Shown here one piece after another: positions 14,908 through 26,998 of a stretch of 64,000 nt of DNA (position 1 is its first letter; each line of letters opens with the position of its first letter). A program made the position numbers and the translations under genes. Where the stretch lies: NCBI RefSeq assembly GCF_004193775.1, contig NC_041019.1, positions 53,543,928 through 53,607,927 on the forward strand, written 5' to 3'. The notes beneath the pieces are model-generated. The model saw only the letters and a list, made by a program, of their open reading frames with translations, did no database searches and was not told where the DNA came from. The stretch comes from Glycine soja. Taxonomy: Eukaryota > Streptophyta > Magnoliopsida > Fabales > Fabaceae.

Positions 14908-16105
14908 AGATAACTGGATCTTGCTTAACACTTTGGTACTAGCTCAGTTTATTTGCAGCTGAGCATTTAGCTAATGTTAGTATTGATATTGTCTTCTTTA
15001 TTTTGTGGCAAATCAGAAGCAAATCAAGAACTTATTATGGCTGAAGGAGGAATTACACTGTTATCAATGACTGCATCTGATGCTGAAGATCCACAAACTC
15101 TTCGAATGGTTGCTGGAGCAATTGCTAACCTATGTGGAAATGGTACATTTTGTTGTTTTGTGGCAAGTCATTTAGTGTTTCTGTTACATTGTAGCATATT
15201 TAAAGATGGTGCTCTCGTAGATATTGCATTTGAAGTCAATGCTATTCATATTTCCATCAATATATGGTTTTTTGATGTTCATTCGTGATTTTGTCTTCAT
15301 GGTCGACAGATAGAATATTGATGACCCTGAGATCTCAGGGAGGTATTAAGGCTTTACTGGGAATTGTAAGATGCGGACATCCTGATGTTCTTTCCCAAGT
15401 TGCACGAGGAATTGCTAACTTTGCAAAATGCGAGTCTCGTGCATCTAATCAAGGTCTACTTTCCTCATAACTATTTGATTCTCAATGCTGAAAACATTAA
15501 CCACTTAGATAGAAAATGTACAAAATTGTTACTCGGGAATGCACCAAAAAAATGTCAGTCCTGCATTGATTAACTTAATGTGTATTTCATGTTTCTAAGC
15601 AAGCCATTACGATCAATTTTCTCCCTCCACTTTACTTTCACAAAGCCACTGAAAATATTATTAGCATCAAAGAGAAATTAACAAAATAAAGAGGTAGTTT
15701 GGACCCCTTACAACTATATTTTGCACTCTCAGGGATAAAAAGTGGCAGATCCTTTTTGATAGAAGATGGTGCCCTTCCGTGGATAGTACAAAATGCTAAT
15801 AATGAAGCTGCACCAATCCGGCGTCACATTGAGCTTGCACTCTGCCACTTGGCACAACATGGTAACGTGATTTCTCTCATGTTTCAGTTTTTCTAAACAC
15901 ATTCTTGTAAACTTTAAACATCCAACGTGATATAAATATTACAGAAGTGAATGCAAAGGACTTGATTAGTGGAGGTGCTCTTTGGGAGCTTGTCCGGATT
16001 TCTCGAGATTGTTCACGGGAGGACATACGAAACCTTGCTCGTCGAACTCTCAGTTCTGTCTCAACATTTAAATTGGAATTGCGGCGATTGCGTATAGATT
16101 TTTAA
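5438..16105 (+). CDS. ARK2: Armadillo repeat-containing kinesin (ARK / KIN-UB type)
   Basis: Plus-end microtubule motor of the plant-specific ungrouped (KIN-U) class. I read 19 exons: 5438-5576, 6988-7088, 7224-7346, 7548-7733, 7885-8106, 8216-8366, 9475-9624, 9832-9920, 11430-11633, 12139-12255, 13244-13378, 13467-13598, 13962-14097, 14167-14259, 14712-14837, 15017-15142, 15310-15453, 15733-15861 and 15945-16105. Together they give 2,664 nt, 887 residues and a TAA stop, in frame throughout with GT-AG introns. The motor domain spans about 47-387, with P-loop GQTGTGKT (135-142), switch I SSRSH (249-253) and switch II DLAGSE (297-302). A charged coiled coil follows (about 390-583), then armadillo repeats (about 629-870), several encoded by near-identical 126-144 bp phase-1 exons. 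The length fits Arabidopsis ARK1-3 (about 890-920 residues). Family members act in root-hair and microtubule organisation. The ARK2 name rests on synteny with BIG3 and the PPR gene. The 5' UTR and poly(A) site are not defined. Confidence 0.95.
8490..8640. repeat. Repeat-derived segment in kinesin intron 6
   Basis: Intron 6 (8367-9474) contains a stretch with the words CAAGTCCCATATCAG, AGAGATAAGGC and GAGCTAGCTTTTTGGAG. I recognise this style from dispersed legume repeats, and a related wording (GTCCCACAAAGATTAGAG) occurs near 62720. The boundaries are unclear. The following 8640-9060 is purine-rich with many GGAAAA words. Confidence 0.4.
9071..9330. repeat. MITE-like inverted-repeat element in kinesin intron 6
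   Basis: The left end reads GGGTCTGTTTACTTAGAGAA, and the reverse complement of the right end reads AGCTTGTTTGGTTTAGAGAA. Both continue into AATG and then T-rich DNA. The element is about 260 bp and non-coding, with A/T-rich arms. It sits about 145 bp before the acceptor of kinesin exon 7 and leaves the exon intact. Confidence 0.55.
10210..11290 (-). mobile_element. LINE (non-LTR retrotransposon) 3' remnant in kinesin intron 8
   Basis: Read on the minus strand with frame changes, this stretch gives pieces typical of the C-terminal end of plant LINE polyproteins (zf-RVT region). In order they are [17 protein letters not shown], a CVVC pair followed by HLLLHC, then [20 protein letters not shown]. 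Several stop codons and frameshifts interrupt it, so it is dead. It lies antisense inside the 1.5-kb intron 8 (9921-11429) of the kinesin gene. No reverse transcriptase core or endonuclease is present, so it is a 5'-truncated insertion. Confidence 0.7.
14858..14903. repeat. (TA)n(TG)n microsatellite in kinesin intron 15
   Basis: A compound dinucleotide run of TA followed by about 16-17 TG units lies just after the exon 15 donor. It is expected to vary in length between individuals and is not coding. Confidence 0.9.
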
Positions 16106-19100
16106 TTATAAATGTACCTGGGACTACGCAATTATTTTTGTTCCCCAGCACGTGAGGCTCGTTCTTGAGAATTATTTCTAGTAGCATGTGGGGGGCAGTT
16201 GTTTAATGCTTGCTTACCTTGCTATTTTTTTGTTACGAGAAGCAGGGGTTTAGGATGGTACTTGTTATATCTAGCCATCACTGACAAGAATGAATGTATG
16301 TATAATTGATAGAGGGGGAAAATTGATGGAGAGAAAAATGAGGTTTTTGGGCAGGGGAGAGGTGAGAATATGTTGTTAAATATTGGTTGGTCAAATTTTG
16401 ACTACCACAATTTTACGTAGAGCTGCCCAATATTGTATTTATAATTGATTATTGATTTGTGTAAGTAATGAAAATCATCATTTTATTTGTTGCCTATGTT
16501 AGAAAATCATCATTGTATTGTAATTTGAATCTGTTTGTTTCTCATCTCAATTTTTAATTTTATAATCTGTTTTCTAAAAACTGTTTTTGAAAAAAAAAAT
16601 AAAAATCTGCTGTTTTGAGAGTCTATGATTCTGGTAAACAGGAGCGGACCCAGATTGCAACTATAGGGGAGACCAACACAAGAAAATAAAATTTATGCAA
16701 TAAATATATAGCGTGGGAACTTTCCGCTGATGCCGGTAAGAAGTTTGTATTCTAATTTTTATAAAAATGTTGAAAAACTGATTTTGAAAAGAAAAGAAAA
16801 TAAAAAACTCACTGTTTTAAGTCTTGGTTTTCGCAAAGATGGTTTTCGAGACAATCAAACAAACATGCCTTTGCCTTGTTTTGTTTGTTTTTTTTCTCCG
16901 TGATTTTTAATCTTGACCATGATGTGGGTACACATGTATTTTTTTTTACCGATGACATTGGTATGAGTATGATTAATCTTTATTGAAAACTTAATTTTAA
17001 TGGGATTTTCTCTTATAATCATATTTTTTTTATTTATTTATTAGACTTGAAGTTGAGATTTTGCTTAACGGATTCGTGTCTAGTATTACTCGGACCAACA
17101 AATTACCAGTAAACTATAGGTTATTTGGTAGTGGATGAATATTATAATCTTCTGGGAGTTGTTACTAGCCCTTATAATCCCTCAAAATTTCAAGATTACC
17201 TCTCCTTGAAAAACATTACATCATGATTTCATTGCACAAAAAGGGATATGAAATTTTTGCACAATAAATTGTGCAAAAATTTCACACCCCTTTTTGCAGC
17301 AAATCACGATGCCATAATACTTTTTGGGATGTGAAAAAAATACACAACAAATTGATTATGTTGTGCAAGGGGTTAAAACATGATATTATTACAAAAGTAT
17401 GATTCTATTGTATGATGTGTATTTGAATCATACTTTCATTATACATTTCCATATTTCTCCATCTAACTAGCATTGTAATTTCGTTAGATGTAAACACATT
17501 TTAATCCATTGACCTACATAATCAATACAAAAAATATAATTATTTTTAAAAAAAATACATAATAACACTAAAAATAACGAAATCATGATTTCGTTGTTCG
17601 AAATTTCACAAAGGAATCATGATTCCTTTTGACCATGAAAAAAAATATATACTTGATAGCGTGAGTATAGGGAGTGAAGAGCGAAAACACAAAGAAAGAT
17701 AAAAAAGGAAGTACAAATAAAAAAAAGAAAAAGTGGAGAGGAGCCTCAAGATAGGAGATAGGAGAGATGAGAAAGAATAGGATAAAAAAAAGTAGTTTAA
17801 TAATTGCTCTTGGTAGGGGACAAGAACAATTTTATTGAGAACAATACTAACTTCCTAATCTTCCATGGCTTCCCATATATGTAAAGAGTCTATATAGGAT
17901 TCTCTAAAGGTAGTACTTTCTCTTCTAAGACGGGGAGCCGCTATTAAAAATTTGCTTCAGCATCCATTCCATATATCTTGCAAAAAGGTCGTTTTTGATA
18001 CAAATTGTTCATTTTTTTGTAGAAAAAATATTTTTAAAGGAGATGTATTACGTGGAGGAATTTGTTGAACTTTTATTCATGGACTGATAATAATTCTTAT
18101 CTTTATTTAAATAATATCCTAAAATTTAAAACATAACAAATTCTTAAATATTAAATTACATTATTCATATTCAAATTATAGATATTTAAATATGTGTATT
18201 CAAACAAAGAACAACTTTCACAAAAATGGTAATGGCCACCGAGCTTGAAAAAGAGCTTGTCCTCTATCTTTGGTGCTCCAGTTAAGTCCTTGTCCACAAC
18301 TCAAGGGCTATTGGGGAATTGGGTATCACACAGATTAAGCTAGGAGGGTGTGGTGTGTGTGGATACGTTTGTGTCTGTTTGTTGGGGTATGATCTGACGG
18401 TGGAATGGGATTGTGAGGACTCGTGCCTGGGGTGTGTGTTGGTGGTAACGTGTGGTGTGGCAGGTTTTGGGCATCTTGATGTAAAGGGCAGGGGTACCCC
18501 TTTACTCCCATCTTTTAATAACTTTTGTTTGGAAAAATATTTGTGGACACCCCCAAATATTAGTTAACACAGCGAGAGAAAAAAATATATATAAATATGA
18601 TAGGTTATATGACGTGATTGGAAAAGAAAAATAATAGATGTTGATGATTATTTAAAATTATGAAATGGCCAAAAATCAGGACTCTTTTTCCTTTATCTAA
18701 AAAAAAAATTTGAAATAAAGTATTGTTTTTAATTTGGATAAATAATCAAATTTATTTCCAAAAAGTATAATACAATGATAAATTAATCCCTGAAAGATAA
18801 AAAATCCAAATGTAATTTATCAATAATTTATACTCTTTAAAAACAAATTTGATATTAAATTATAAAGCTTAAAAATTAATTTATCATTAAATTAATTATA
18901 AGACTAATTTGTCACACATTCAAAGAAAAAATTTGAATTTTATATCTTCCGTAGACTAATTTGTAAGCATCTTACTTTCAAAAGACAAATTTAACTATTA
19001 GATATACAATTGTATTCATCTTAATCTATTGAAATCCCAATTCTCTTTAACTAAAGACTCCTCGTTAAAGGTAGCTTCAACAAAATGATCTCGTGCATTG

Positions 19101-19229
19101 CACCACAACTCGAAAAGTAATATCCATATACCAAGAAAATTGCCAAACTTGACAAACGAAACTACTAATGGTGGAAAAACTCAAAATTCTTTTAAAAAAA
19201 TTGGGATAAAATAATCAAGCATACAAGAT
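16106..19229. other. Region between kinesin and BIG copy A, with repeats
   Basis: The first few hundred bases are the kinesin 3' UTR and flank. The rest has no supportable gene. It contains short inverted repeats (notably 17234-17298), self-complementary words such as GGAATCATGATTCC near 17610, and a GT-rich patch at 18340-18480 with a short open frame that resembles nothing I know. The kinesin and BIG copy A are convergent, so this stretch holds both 3' flanks. Confidence 0.55.
17234..17298. repeat. Strong hairpin (inverted repeat)
   Basis: The left arm (GCACAAAAAGGGATATGAAA and on through TTTTTGCACAAT) is the near-perfect reverse complement of the right arm (ATTGTGCAAAAATTTCACAC then CCCTTTTTGC), with a loop of about two bases near 17266. 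Transcribed, it would form a stem of about 30 bp. It is probably part of a decayed transposable element. Confidence 0.75.
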
Positions 19230-22200
19230 ACAACATTAAACCTCCTGGTAATACAGATCAATTCGGATTGGTAAAACTCTAGGCTTCTAAGATATAGAAG
19301 AACGGGGAAGGTATATCTAAACACAAAATCACATGGAAAAATGAGCCAGGTTCTTCTCAAAAGATATATCTCCCAAATTACAAATAGCTTGAAGAGTGGT
19401 GAGAACCAATGCAGCTGTCTACCATGAGAAGATTCAGATACTTTTTCAGAACCTGCAACTTCAATATACAAAGTCGAATGAGATGTGTCTCGACCTCAAC
19501 CTCCTCATAACTAGGAGGTCTGTCCACAGTGAGGTTCTGTAAAAATGTGAGGCATAGTTGGTAGGATTCATGCATTCTCCAGGCGTAACAGTGGAGGGTC
19601 TTGCATTTGAGTCATAGAGCCAAACTCTTGTAACTTTGAACGTAAAATAATATTGCTGTTAATCTTGTGAGCATGTAATGACACATCATGCAAAGCCTCA
19701 AACAAGACTAGTATGGTTTTTGCTGAAAGTTGAGATCGGTACATGTTATAGATCTCCAACACCGCCTGCCAATTTCAGTAAGTTAACATTATTTTTCAAA
19801 AACTAGATACGAATGTTTTTAACAGAAATGATGTATTAATGGAAATTGATTCCTCCTCATTAGAGCATATACAATTTTAGTAATGCTAAAATAGTAATCT
19901 ATGACGGTAATATATACTAAGAAAAGCATTTTCAAGTGAAACATTTGTTATGGTTTCTTCGTCATTTTTACCACTGGGCAATTTTTTTAGCCCGTTCTTT
20001 CAATAAGGCATTTAACAATGTTCTGAGGAATTAAATAAACCTACCTGGATTAATAAAAGCTGAACAGAAGCTCGGCACTTTGCATCAGATAAATATGCAT
20101 AAAGATTTTGAGTCCTCGGGCTTTCTAAATTATCATGTGAGCCAGACTCTGCAGGATCCCTGTCATCTTCAGCCATTGAAGCATGCTCATGATTTACAGT
20201 CACAAAATTTCCACTGCCAAGGAATGAAAAGTTAGGTAGTGTTGCATTTGCTGCTTCTTTTAGTGACAAAACCACTTCTTATCAGAAAACAGCTCCCCAG
20301 CATTACTCATCAAACGAACAAATGCAGCAATACCAATGCCAGCCAGGCTTTGATGAGGGCGCTTTATAAAGCTTACCAGGAGCATCAACACCTTTCTTAA
20401 AAGTGGATTGATGGTGTTATAGAAGTTGACAAAAAGATCTACAACCAATTGGAGGGCTAATGTGCATGTCTCGTAAAGCCATGCATCTTGATCAAGCTGA
20501 CCATCAGTCTCTACTTCATTGACCTCTGAGGTACTACTCCCTGAAGGATCAATAGCATGAAGAACATAATCAAATATTGGAAATAGGACTGATTCAAATA
20601 CTCTTTCCCATAAAGGTAGTGAAAAGAGGTGGCCATGGTTGCATAAGGTTTCAAACAGGACTTTCAAGGCGCTTTGCCTTATCTCAGACCTTGGGTCAAA
20701 GCTAAGCTCAGACAAACCTGCACAAAAATATGTGTTGAATAAGTACATATATAACCCACTGAGCTTCATATAAATTGAAACAAAGGTTGATTGCAAATAG
20801 CAGAAAGTAGTCGCTAATCATTTGAGCCAGTAACAAAATATAAGCTATCTAGATTAGCTCTAATTCATGCCTGGAACATAATACAATGTCCTTACCAGCC
20901 AATAAAGGAAACAAAAATAGAGATAATCATCCTTGTCTGTCACCTCTCCATTATCTTGTTTCCCCTCTTTTCCTGTTCGAGGTGATGGAGTAGATATCTT
21001 TCCATAACTTGTTATTCATTGATGAAGATCCAAGGTCTCCTTCTGCTAGTTTTGGTGCACAGAATCGAAGGAAAGCAATGGCATTTAGACTAATCTCTTT
21101 GTTAAATCTACTATTGGTGAATGCAATTAGACAATTCACACAATCTGTAAAGGTGGTGGTTTCAGTCTCAGTGATGTGAGGAAAGTAATCTCGAATAATC
21201 TTCACCATAATTTCAAAAGCCAACAGTGCAATGTTTTTGTGGTCATCATATGCTGCTGTTGTGAATGCCTGGAATTATGTCCACAAGCAATGAGTAGAAA
21301 TAATGAAAGAAAAACTTCGGAAGACAAAAACATTTTCCATGCAAATTGAAGCCCTCTATGGAACATAAATTAGCCCTACCATGAACAATGCTCTTCCATC
21401 CTGATTTTACATTGTTGACACGGGATAAAACCATTTGAGACACATCTAATGATAAGTTCTCTAATTTCAACAGCACTACTCTTGCGCATAACAATGACGA
21501 AAGGCTTCATAAATTCATTTTGAAAATTATAATTAGCCAATACCTCCCGCTCCAGAAATTTCATTGACAACTGACGCAAGGAATCCATTGCAAAAATTGC
21601 AATTGAAAGGTTTCCAGAACAGCCAATGGTTACAAAGAAATCTGAGAGAACATGCCATATGCTTGACCACACAAGCCTGATGCGGTTCATATTATAGTGC
21701 CTGTTACAGAATAATCACCTCAAAGTCAAACAGTATAATTAAGGCAGCAGTGTATAAACATTAAATAATCGCAAATCACAAAATCATAAACCTAATGTTC
21801 TGTCCCAATTTTTTATTTTCTGGATCAGTTGCACCTTCCCAATGTCATCTTTAGGGGCATTAGTAACTTTCCCTCACCAATAAAATTAAATAATTTCTGA
21901 ATTGTTTCCCCATAAAAAATTGGTCTCTTCACATGCAATCCCACATTTTATCTACAAGAATTGGACAGAATACAAGTTCAAAATTCAAATGACCAATTTT
22001 CCCAACCTACAAAGGGTTTTGCATGAGATTTGGGGATTTAAAAGTGGCAATGTGTCAAATGAGAAAAAGTAACCAGGAAAACAAAGTTCCTGGATTATAA
22101 CCAGCAATGGACATTGAAACTGCCAAGAAGATCAAGGTTCCAAAAGTGCCCTTAAATTTATTGTTTTATACTAATCACCAAGAGCCTGGAGCGAAAATAA

Positions 22201-25200
22201 AGTTCAGAGGGAAGCAAGGGAGTAACATGCATTAGTAGAAAGATAATACATACGCAATCTCAACTATCTGAGTTCCTCCATGGAGATTTTGCATAAAGCC
22301 ATAACAAAATCTATTATGGCCTCACTATTCAGCTTCTGACTTGTTCCAACATATTCAAATTAGAAACTAGATTGTTCACCTGTTCCGATGTGACAGCTCC
22401 AGAAGTATTACTGCTGATTCCAGTGCTATCATATGAACCCCACATCACTGTGGCAGCTGCATATTGCATCCTCCCAGGTCCCTTTTTCTTCAAAACGGGG
22501 AGAATAGTTGATTTCGCTTGTTTTGTTTTTTCAGAATCATTTTGAGGAAATGTAAAGAACGTGGCATCTGGTGGGGTCCCTTCTCCTAGAAGATGTAGAT
22601 GTTCAAGATATGCTCCCAAGCTTCTTGTAAGTAATTCCCATCCTCATCAGCGATAGTAACAATCACCTATCAACAATTCATATGCAAAATCTGAAGTCAA
22701 ATCCACAAGAGTTTAACGTTTGCTTTCAGATATTTTATAATTTTTCCTAAGTGGAATTAAGTATAAGCATCTTCACATAATGTTTTCTCACTTCGGGCAG
22801 GAAAACGTCCACAACACATTCCAATAATTCAGCAATTACTAAAATTGCAGCAGAAATTTTTGTGATCTCACTAAAAAAAAGACAGTCTTTTTTAATTAAT
22901 ATGCAGTAGTGGAAAATAACTCGCAAAGAATAAAGCTTTAGATATTTCTGAATCATCAAGCAGGATCCATTTTGCAACTAACACTTGTTCAAACTATGTG
23001 AAGGTGGTGCATAAGAACTTGCTGCTGAAAGCACTTTGTGCAAAAAGTACAGCAATGTGAAAATTAATAAGTTCTTCAAAACCACTTCTACAACAGAGTG
23101 CATTAATGAAAAGTTTCTCTAAAGCGATTTAAAACATGCCCCTACAGCATCAAAAAGTCAGGCCAATATAAATGAATTCATATCAAATCAGGGGAAATTG
23201 TGATTAATTTGTCAGGATGGAGTTGTGCAAAACATGAAAAGAAATATTTAAGGAATACCACTTGACTATGTTTGAAAGTTGCCTTCCCCGTGTTTAGATA
23301 ATTAAAAGAGAAGAAAGGGAAGGCAATACAGGTCAGCATCAAATTCAAATGTATGTGTATAACCCTTTCTAAACCTTTTCAAATAAATAAGTTTCTAAAG
23401 AAAAAATAGTAAATGACACTTTTTTTTTTTAAATAAGAACAAAACTAAAACCACTAATCACCCCTCAATTTGGAGCTATTCATAAGCCAGCTAAAAAAGG
23501 ATTGTAAATTTACCAACCTTAATTGCATCTACATTTTTCTGCTTAATATCAGCAGGAGAATGCAGGGAGGTAAACTTGCTAATGAAGTCACAAAGGCATC
23601 TATGTGAGTCTTCATGGACATTACAGAAGTTACATGAATAGCATAACGGAAGCCTTCAAGACAAAGTGCTATTACAATTTCATCATCACTTTGATTAAGA
23701 GGAACACTGAAGGCAGCTAACATTGGTGCCCAGCACACCTCAATCATGAATCTGAGGATTACAACATCAGTTGCTGCATAATAGACTGACCTACAAATTG
23801 CAAGCAAATAAATATCAATAACACACACATAAGAACTTTCCCCCCCAAAATATTTTAAAACAAATAGTAGTAGAAAGAAAAAGAAGTATAAAAAGAGGAG
23901 TAAATCAACTTTAAAATTCCAAACAAATGATCTGATTGGCATGATAGATCCAAAAGAAAGCATAAAAACACCCTACTGTGAACATTTCAGGTTCACACAT
24001 CACACTTCAAATCAACATGGACCATGTAAAGCAACAGATATATAATAGTAAAAGTGGTATGTGTATTATGTCGTTAGGATTCAAAAGCCAACAGAAGGTT
24101 CTTCATGAAAAAAATAGATTAAGGTTAATTCATGACCTGAGAAAAGAAATTCAACTAATAAGAATCCTTCCAACATAATGGGAAAATACTAGAGAACATA
24201 CTCAGTTTTGCGAGCTTTTTCTTTGAATTGTTCTTGCATATGTCGGATTAGATCATCACTGGTCTCCATATTACTGTCTTCCCCATGCTTCCGGACCACA
24301 ATATTCAATATACTATCCAAGCCTGAAAGTCTGTTAGAGTTCACAGCCTGTTTTTGCTGGGATTCCAGATCAACTTCTTTCATTTTGATCTCATTTCTAG
24401 ATATCCGTTCATACAAAGACCTTAAGTATTCCTCTGGTACATCTTTTCCATTATCTATGCCGTGATTATTTTTTATGAAATCTTCAGCCGACATCTGCAT
24501 AACTCAACAAACAAAAAGAACCTCATTACATATATCATAATCATAATCATAATCATATGAAAATCAACTTCTAGAATTGACAGACTGCACCTTGTTTTTC
24601 ACCATAGGATTGTGGGCATCGGTATTAAGCAGTATCACAGAATATGCAAGGACATATGCTGTATCAGCACTAGAAAAGACTTTTGGATTACATTTGCAAT
24701 ATCGTTCTGCAAACTTTTCCATGATTCGATCAATTTTCTGTGCCTCACCAGGCAATCTAAAGCCTTGAAGAAAGGCCCTGATTGCCTCATCAAACTTCAT
24801 CCCTTGAAAGTCAAAAGAATCCGCATATGCATGCATTACTTTCAAGGATAACTCTTCCCTTTCTCCTAGATAATCACCAATGAAAGTCTTGTTCAACCCA
24901 GATGCATCTTTAAGAAAAGCAGCTATTTCCTCTGGTGAATTACCCACTTTGTTGGCATTGATGAGGAATTCTGATACGAATAGCAACAAGGAGTTACAAA
25001 CAGCAAGGCCCAAGAGGCAAATTACGTAGTAACGTAGTAACGGCATAGTCGATCATGGGCGCATGCATGTACGTAGGTATACTGCGCTAGTATCTTCTAG
25101 AAGAAGCTTATTGTTGAGTTTGTTAGCTTTCTGTTAGTAACAGTAACTCCTATAAATGTAAGAAACGCTTATGAATGAAAGAAGAAGAAGCATTTCCTCA

Positions 25201-25845
25201 ACTCTCTCTCTCGCTCTCGTCTATTCTCTCTAAGGAGGTTACTTGGGCCTCGAAAGCCAAGCTATAACAAATTCAATTCCTTTCTTTGGCTTCCTGTTAA
25301 AAAGTGATATACCTTCCTGCCATAAACTTAGCATTAGCTTCTCAGATGTCAAACAGTTGAAGAAATAACAGAGATCTGCTTGCAATTCCAAAATTTCTGC
25401 ACTTGATTACCTGAAGTTTCAGTTTATAAGCCCGGCTTTGCTCAATAGTTGATTAGTTGAAACCTCAGAAGCCTCATTGGAGATTTCAGAATGAGTGTCT
25501 GATCCTTCAACTGGCTCTTCTTCATTCCCATTTGCCATGGGAAGACCTCCAGCTTCATGGCCATTATCAACTGCTTCAACTTTCTTGCCTGAATGAGGAT
25601 CTGGAATGCGCAATTGTTTGTTCATCCACTCTCCCATTGATTTTAAAACAGCAACTAAGCACTTCATGGCTTCATGTTTTAGTGTTTCCGCTTGAGGTGG
25701 CAAAACTGTGGTCGTTGCACCAGGAGGGACACCTTGGGCAGTTTTAAGAAGTCCATTTACCATCCTAGGAGGAACATAACAATTAAATGTAAGTACAGAG
25801 TAGACAAATTGACAATCAAGACAACCACATCCACACCACCTCCCT
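19230..25845 (-). pseudogene. BIG3-like ARF-GEF, copy A: decayed, 5'-truncated pseudogene
   Basis: Homologous to copy B exon by exon, but without exons 1 and 2. Matching exons are 25411-25764 (exon 3), 24591-25316 (4), 24202-24494 (5), 23518-23790 (6), 22254-22666 (7), 21380-21700 (8), 20896-21268 (9), 20045-20717 (10) and from 19765 down to about 19340 (11). Splice sites are largely kept. Lesions include an 8-bp insertion in exon 3 near 25450-25462 causing an early stop, and a 298-bp solo LTR with a 5-bp duplication in exon 4. Exon 6 has a 1-bp deletion near 23575, exon 7 a net loss of 90 bp, and exon 8 net -1. Exon 9 is 9 bp shorter and its last part reads in a shifted frame. Exon 10 is net -4, and exon 11 has lost most of its 3' coding part. 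Homology to B intron 2 stops near 25845. It cannot encode a working exchange factor. It lies tail to tail with the kinesin. Confidence 0.92.
24972..25269. mobile_element. Solo LTR inserted in the Sec7 exon of BIG copy A
   Basis: A 298-bp insert begins TGATACG and ends CTATAACA (the 5'-TG...CA-3' ends of LTRs) and is flanked by the 5-bp direct repeat AATTC (24967-24971 and 25270-25274). Removing the element and one repeat restores the exon to exactly the 423 bp of copy B exon 4. Inside are a TATA-like CCTATAAATG near 25150 and a CT-rich run near 25200-25235, as in LTR promoter regions. No internal domain is present, so it is a solo LTR left by LTR-LTR recombination. Copia-type is my guess. Confidence 0.93.
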
Positions 25846-26998
25846 ATATCCTATGGGTTAAAATTTATTATCCCAAGTGTGGATCGGGTGTCGGATATCA
25901 GGTATCCTGTCCCCTTCCCGGTTTAGATTTGTAAAAAAAAAAATTGTAAAAAAATTATATTAAAAATCTGATTTTTTTAAAAATGATTGTTACACATCTA
26001 TTTTTGTAACTGCTTGTATTTGTAACATATTTGTCTACAAAAATCATCAAGAAATGAATCTTCAATTATGTAAAAATTATACAAAAATAAACAAGTAATT
26101 AATAAAATTTTAATTTCATCATCGAGGCGAGTACAAGAATGGATATGGGACGGATAGTGACATCCCCGTTCCCGACCCTGACCCTGATTAAAAAAGTCAA
26201 TTAATCTCCAAACCCGTACTCGGTCAACTTGCATGCCTATTTCTTACTTGAATTAATTTTGATATAAATTATATTAATGACAACATACATTACTTTTTCA
26301 ACATTAATCAAATTAATTGTTCTATAAATTATCTTTTTTATATAAATTTAAATTAACGATCAGATAAATTACTCTTGTTCATTGTAATCAAATTAATATA
26401 ATGAATTGATTTGGTTACTATTAATAAAGGTGATTCTTATAATAATTAATTTGATTACCTTTATAAATAATAACTTGCATCCAATTAATTTAATTTTAAT
26501 TAAAAAAGATATTGAGTATTAATAAAAATGATAAATTATATCACAATTAATTTGATTACTTTAGAAAAAGGTAACTTTTATTTATAATTAATAAAAAACC
26601 ATTAAAAAAACAACAAAAATATGAATTCGTTATGTATCTCAATGAAGATCACAATCAAATCGTGATTCTGTTATACAGTTTTTCCATAAACCATTATGCA
26701 TGCGAGGAATGTGCCAAAAATAATATAATGGAATCAAAATTCTATTATTATAGTTTTCACACCCCCTAGTAGCATAAGCGTAGTTCCATTGTGTATTGTG
26801 GATAAGGGTAAATTTGGAGTTTTGGAATGGTGATAAGGGCTAATAACAATTTGGTTGGAACCAACAGCAATTGCCTATTGCAAATGATGAGTGAGTTGTA
26901 GGCCCAATAAAATTAACTCATCAAGAACCAAATCACTACATCCATAATATTGAAGAATTCTTTTTATTATGCTATTGGTACGAAATATTTATTGACTT
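25496..26998. repeat. Tandem duplication, unit 1 (1,503 bp)
   Basis: This unit is followed immediately by a second copy at a constant offset of 1,503 bases. It starts inside exon 3 of BIG copy A, crosses the acceptor (25764/25765) and the end of BIG homology (about 25845), and continues into AT-rich repeat-like DNA. That DNA includes a stretch with GGGACGGATAGTGACATCCC near 26146. I saw no differences from unit 2 where I compared them. Confidence 0.95.

Noticed and set aside
18319..18567. GT-rich open frame of 82 residues
   Set aside because: Low-complexity Val/Gly/Cys composition with no domain or splice context; treated as chance.
25998..26234. 78-residue open frame, repeated at 27501-27737
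   Set aside because: It recurs only because of the tandem duplication. It has no domain, and the region carries repeat-like words.
25846..26998. Possible exon 2 of BIG copy A upstream of its exon 3
   Set aside because: No sequence like copy B exon 2 (QKMTVLRFLDK, NYDCD) occurs before or after the duplication. BIG homology stops in intron 2 near 25845.
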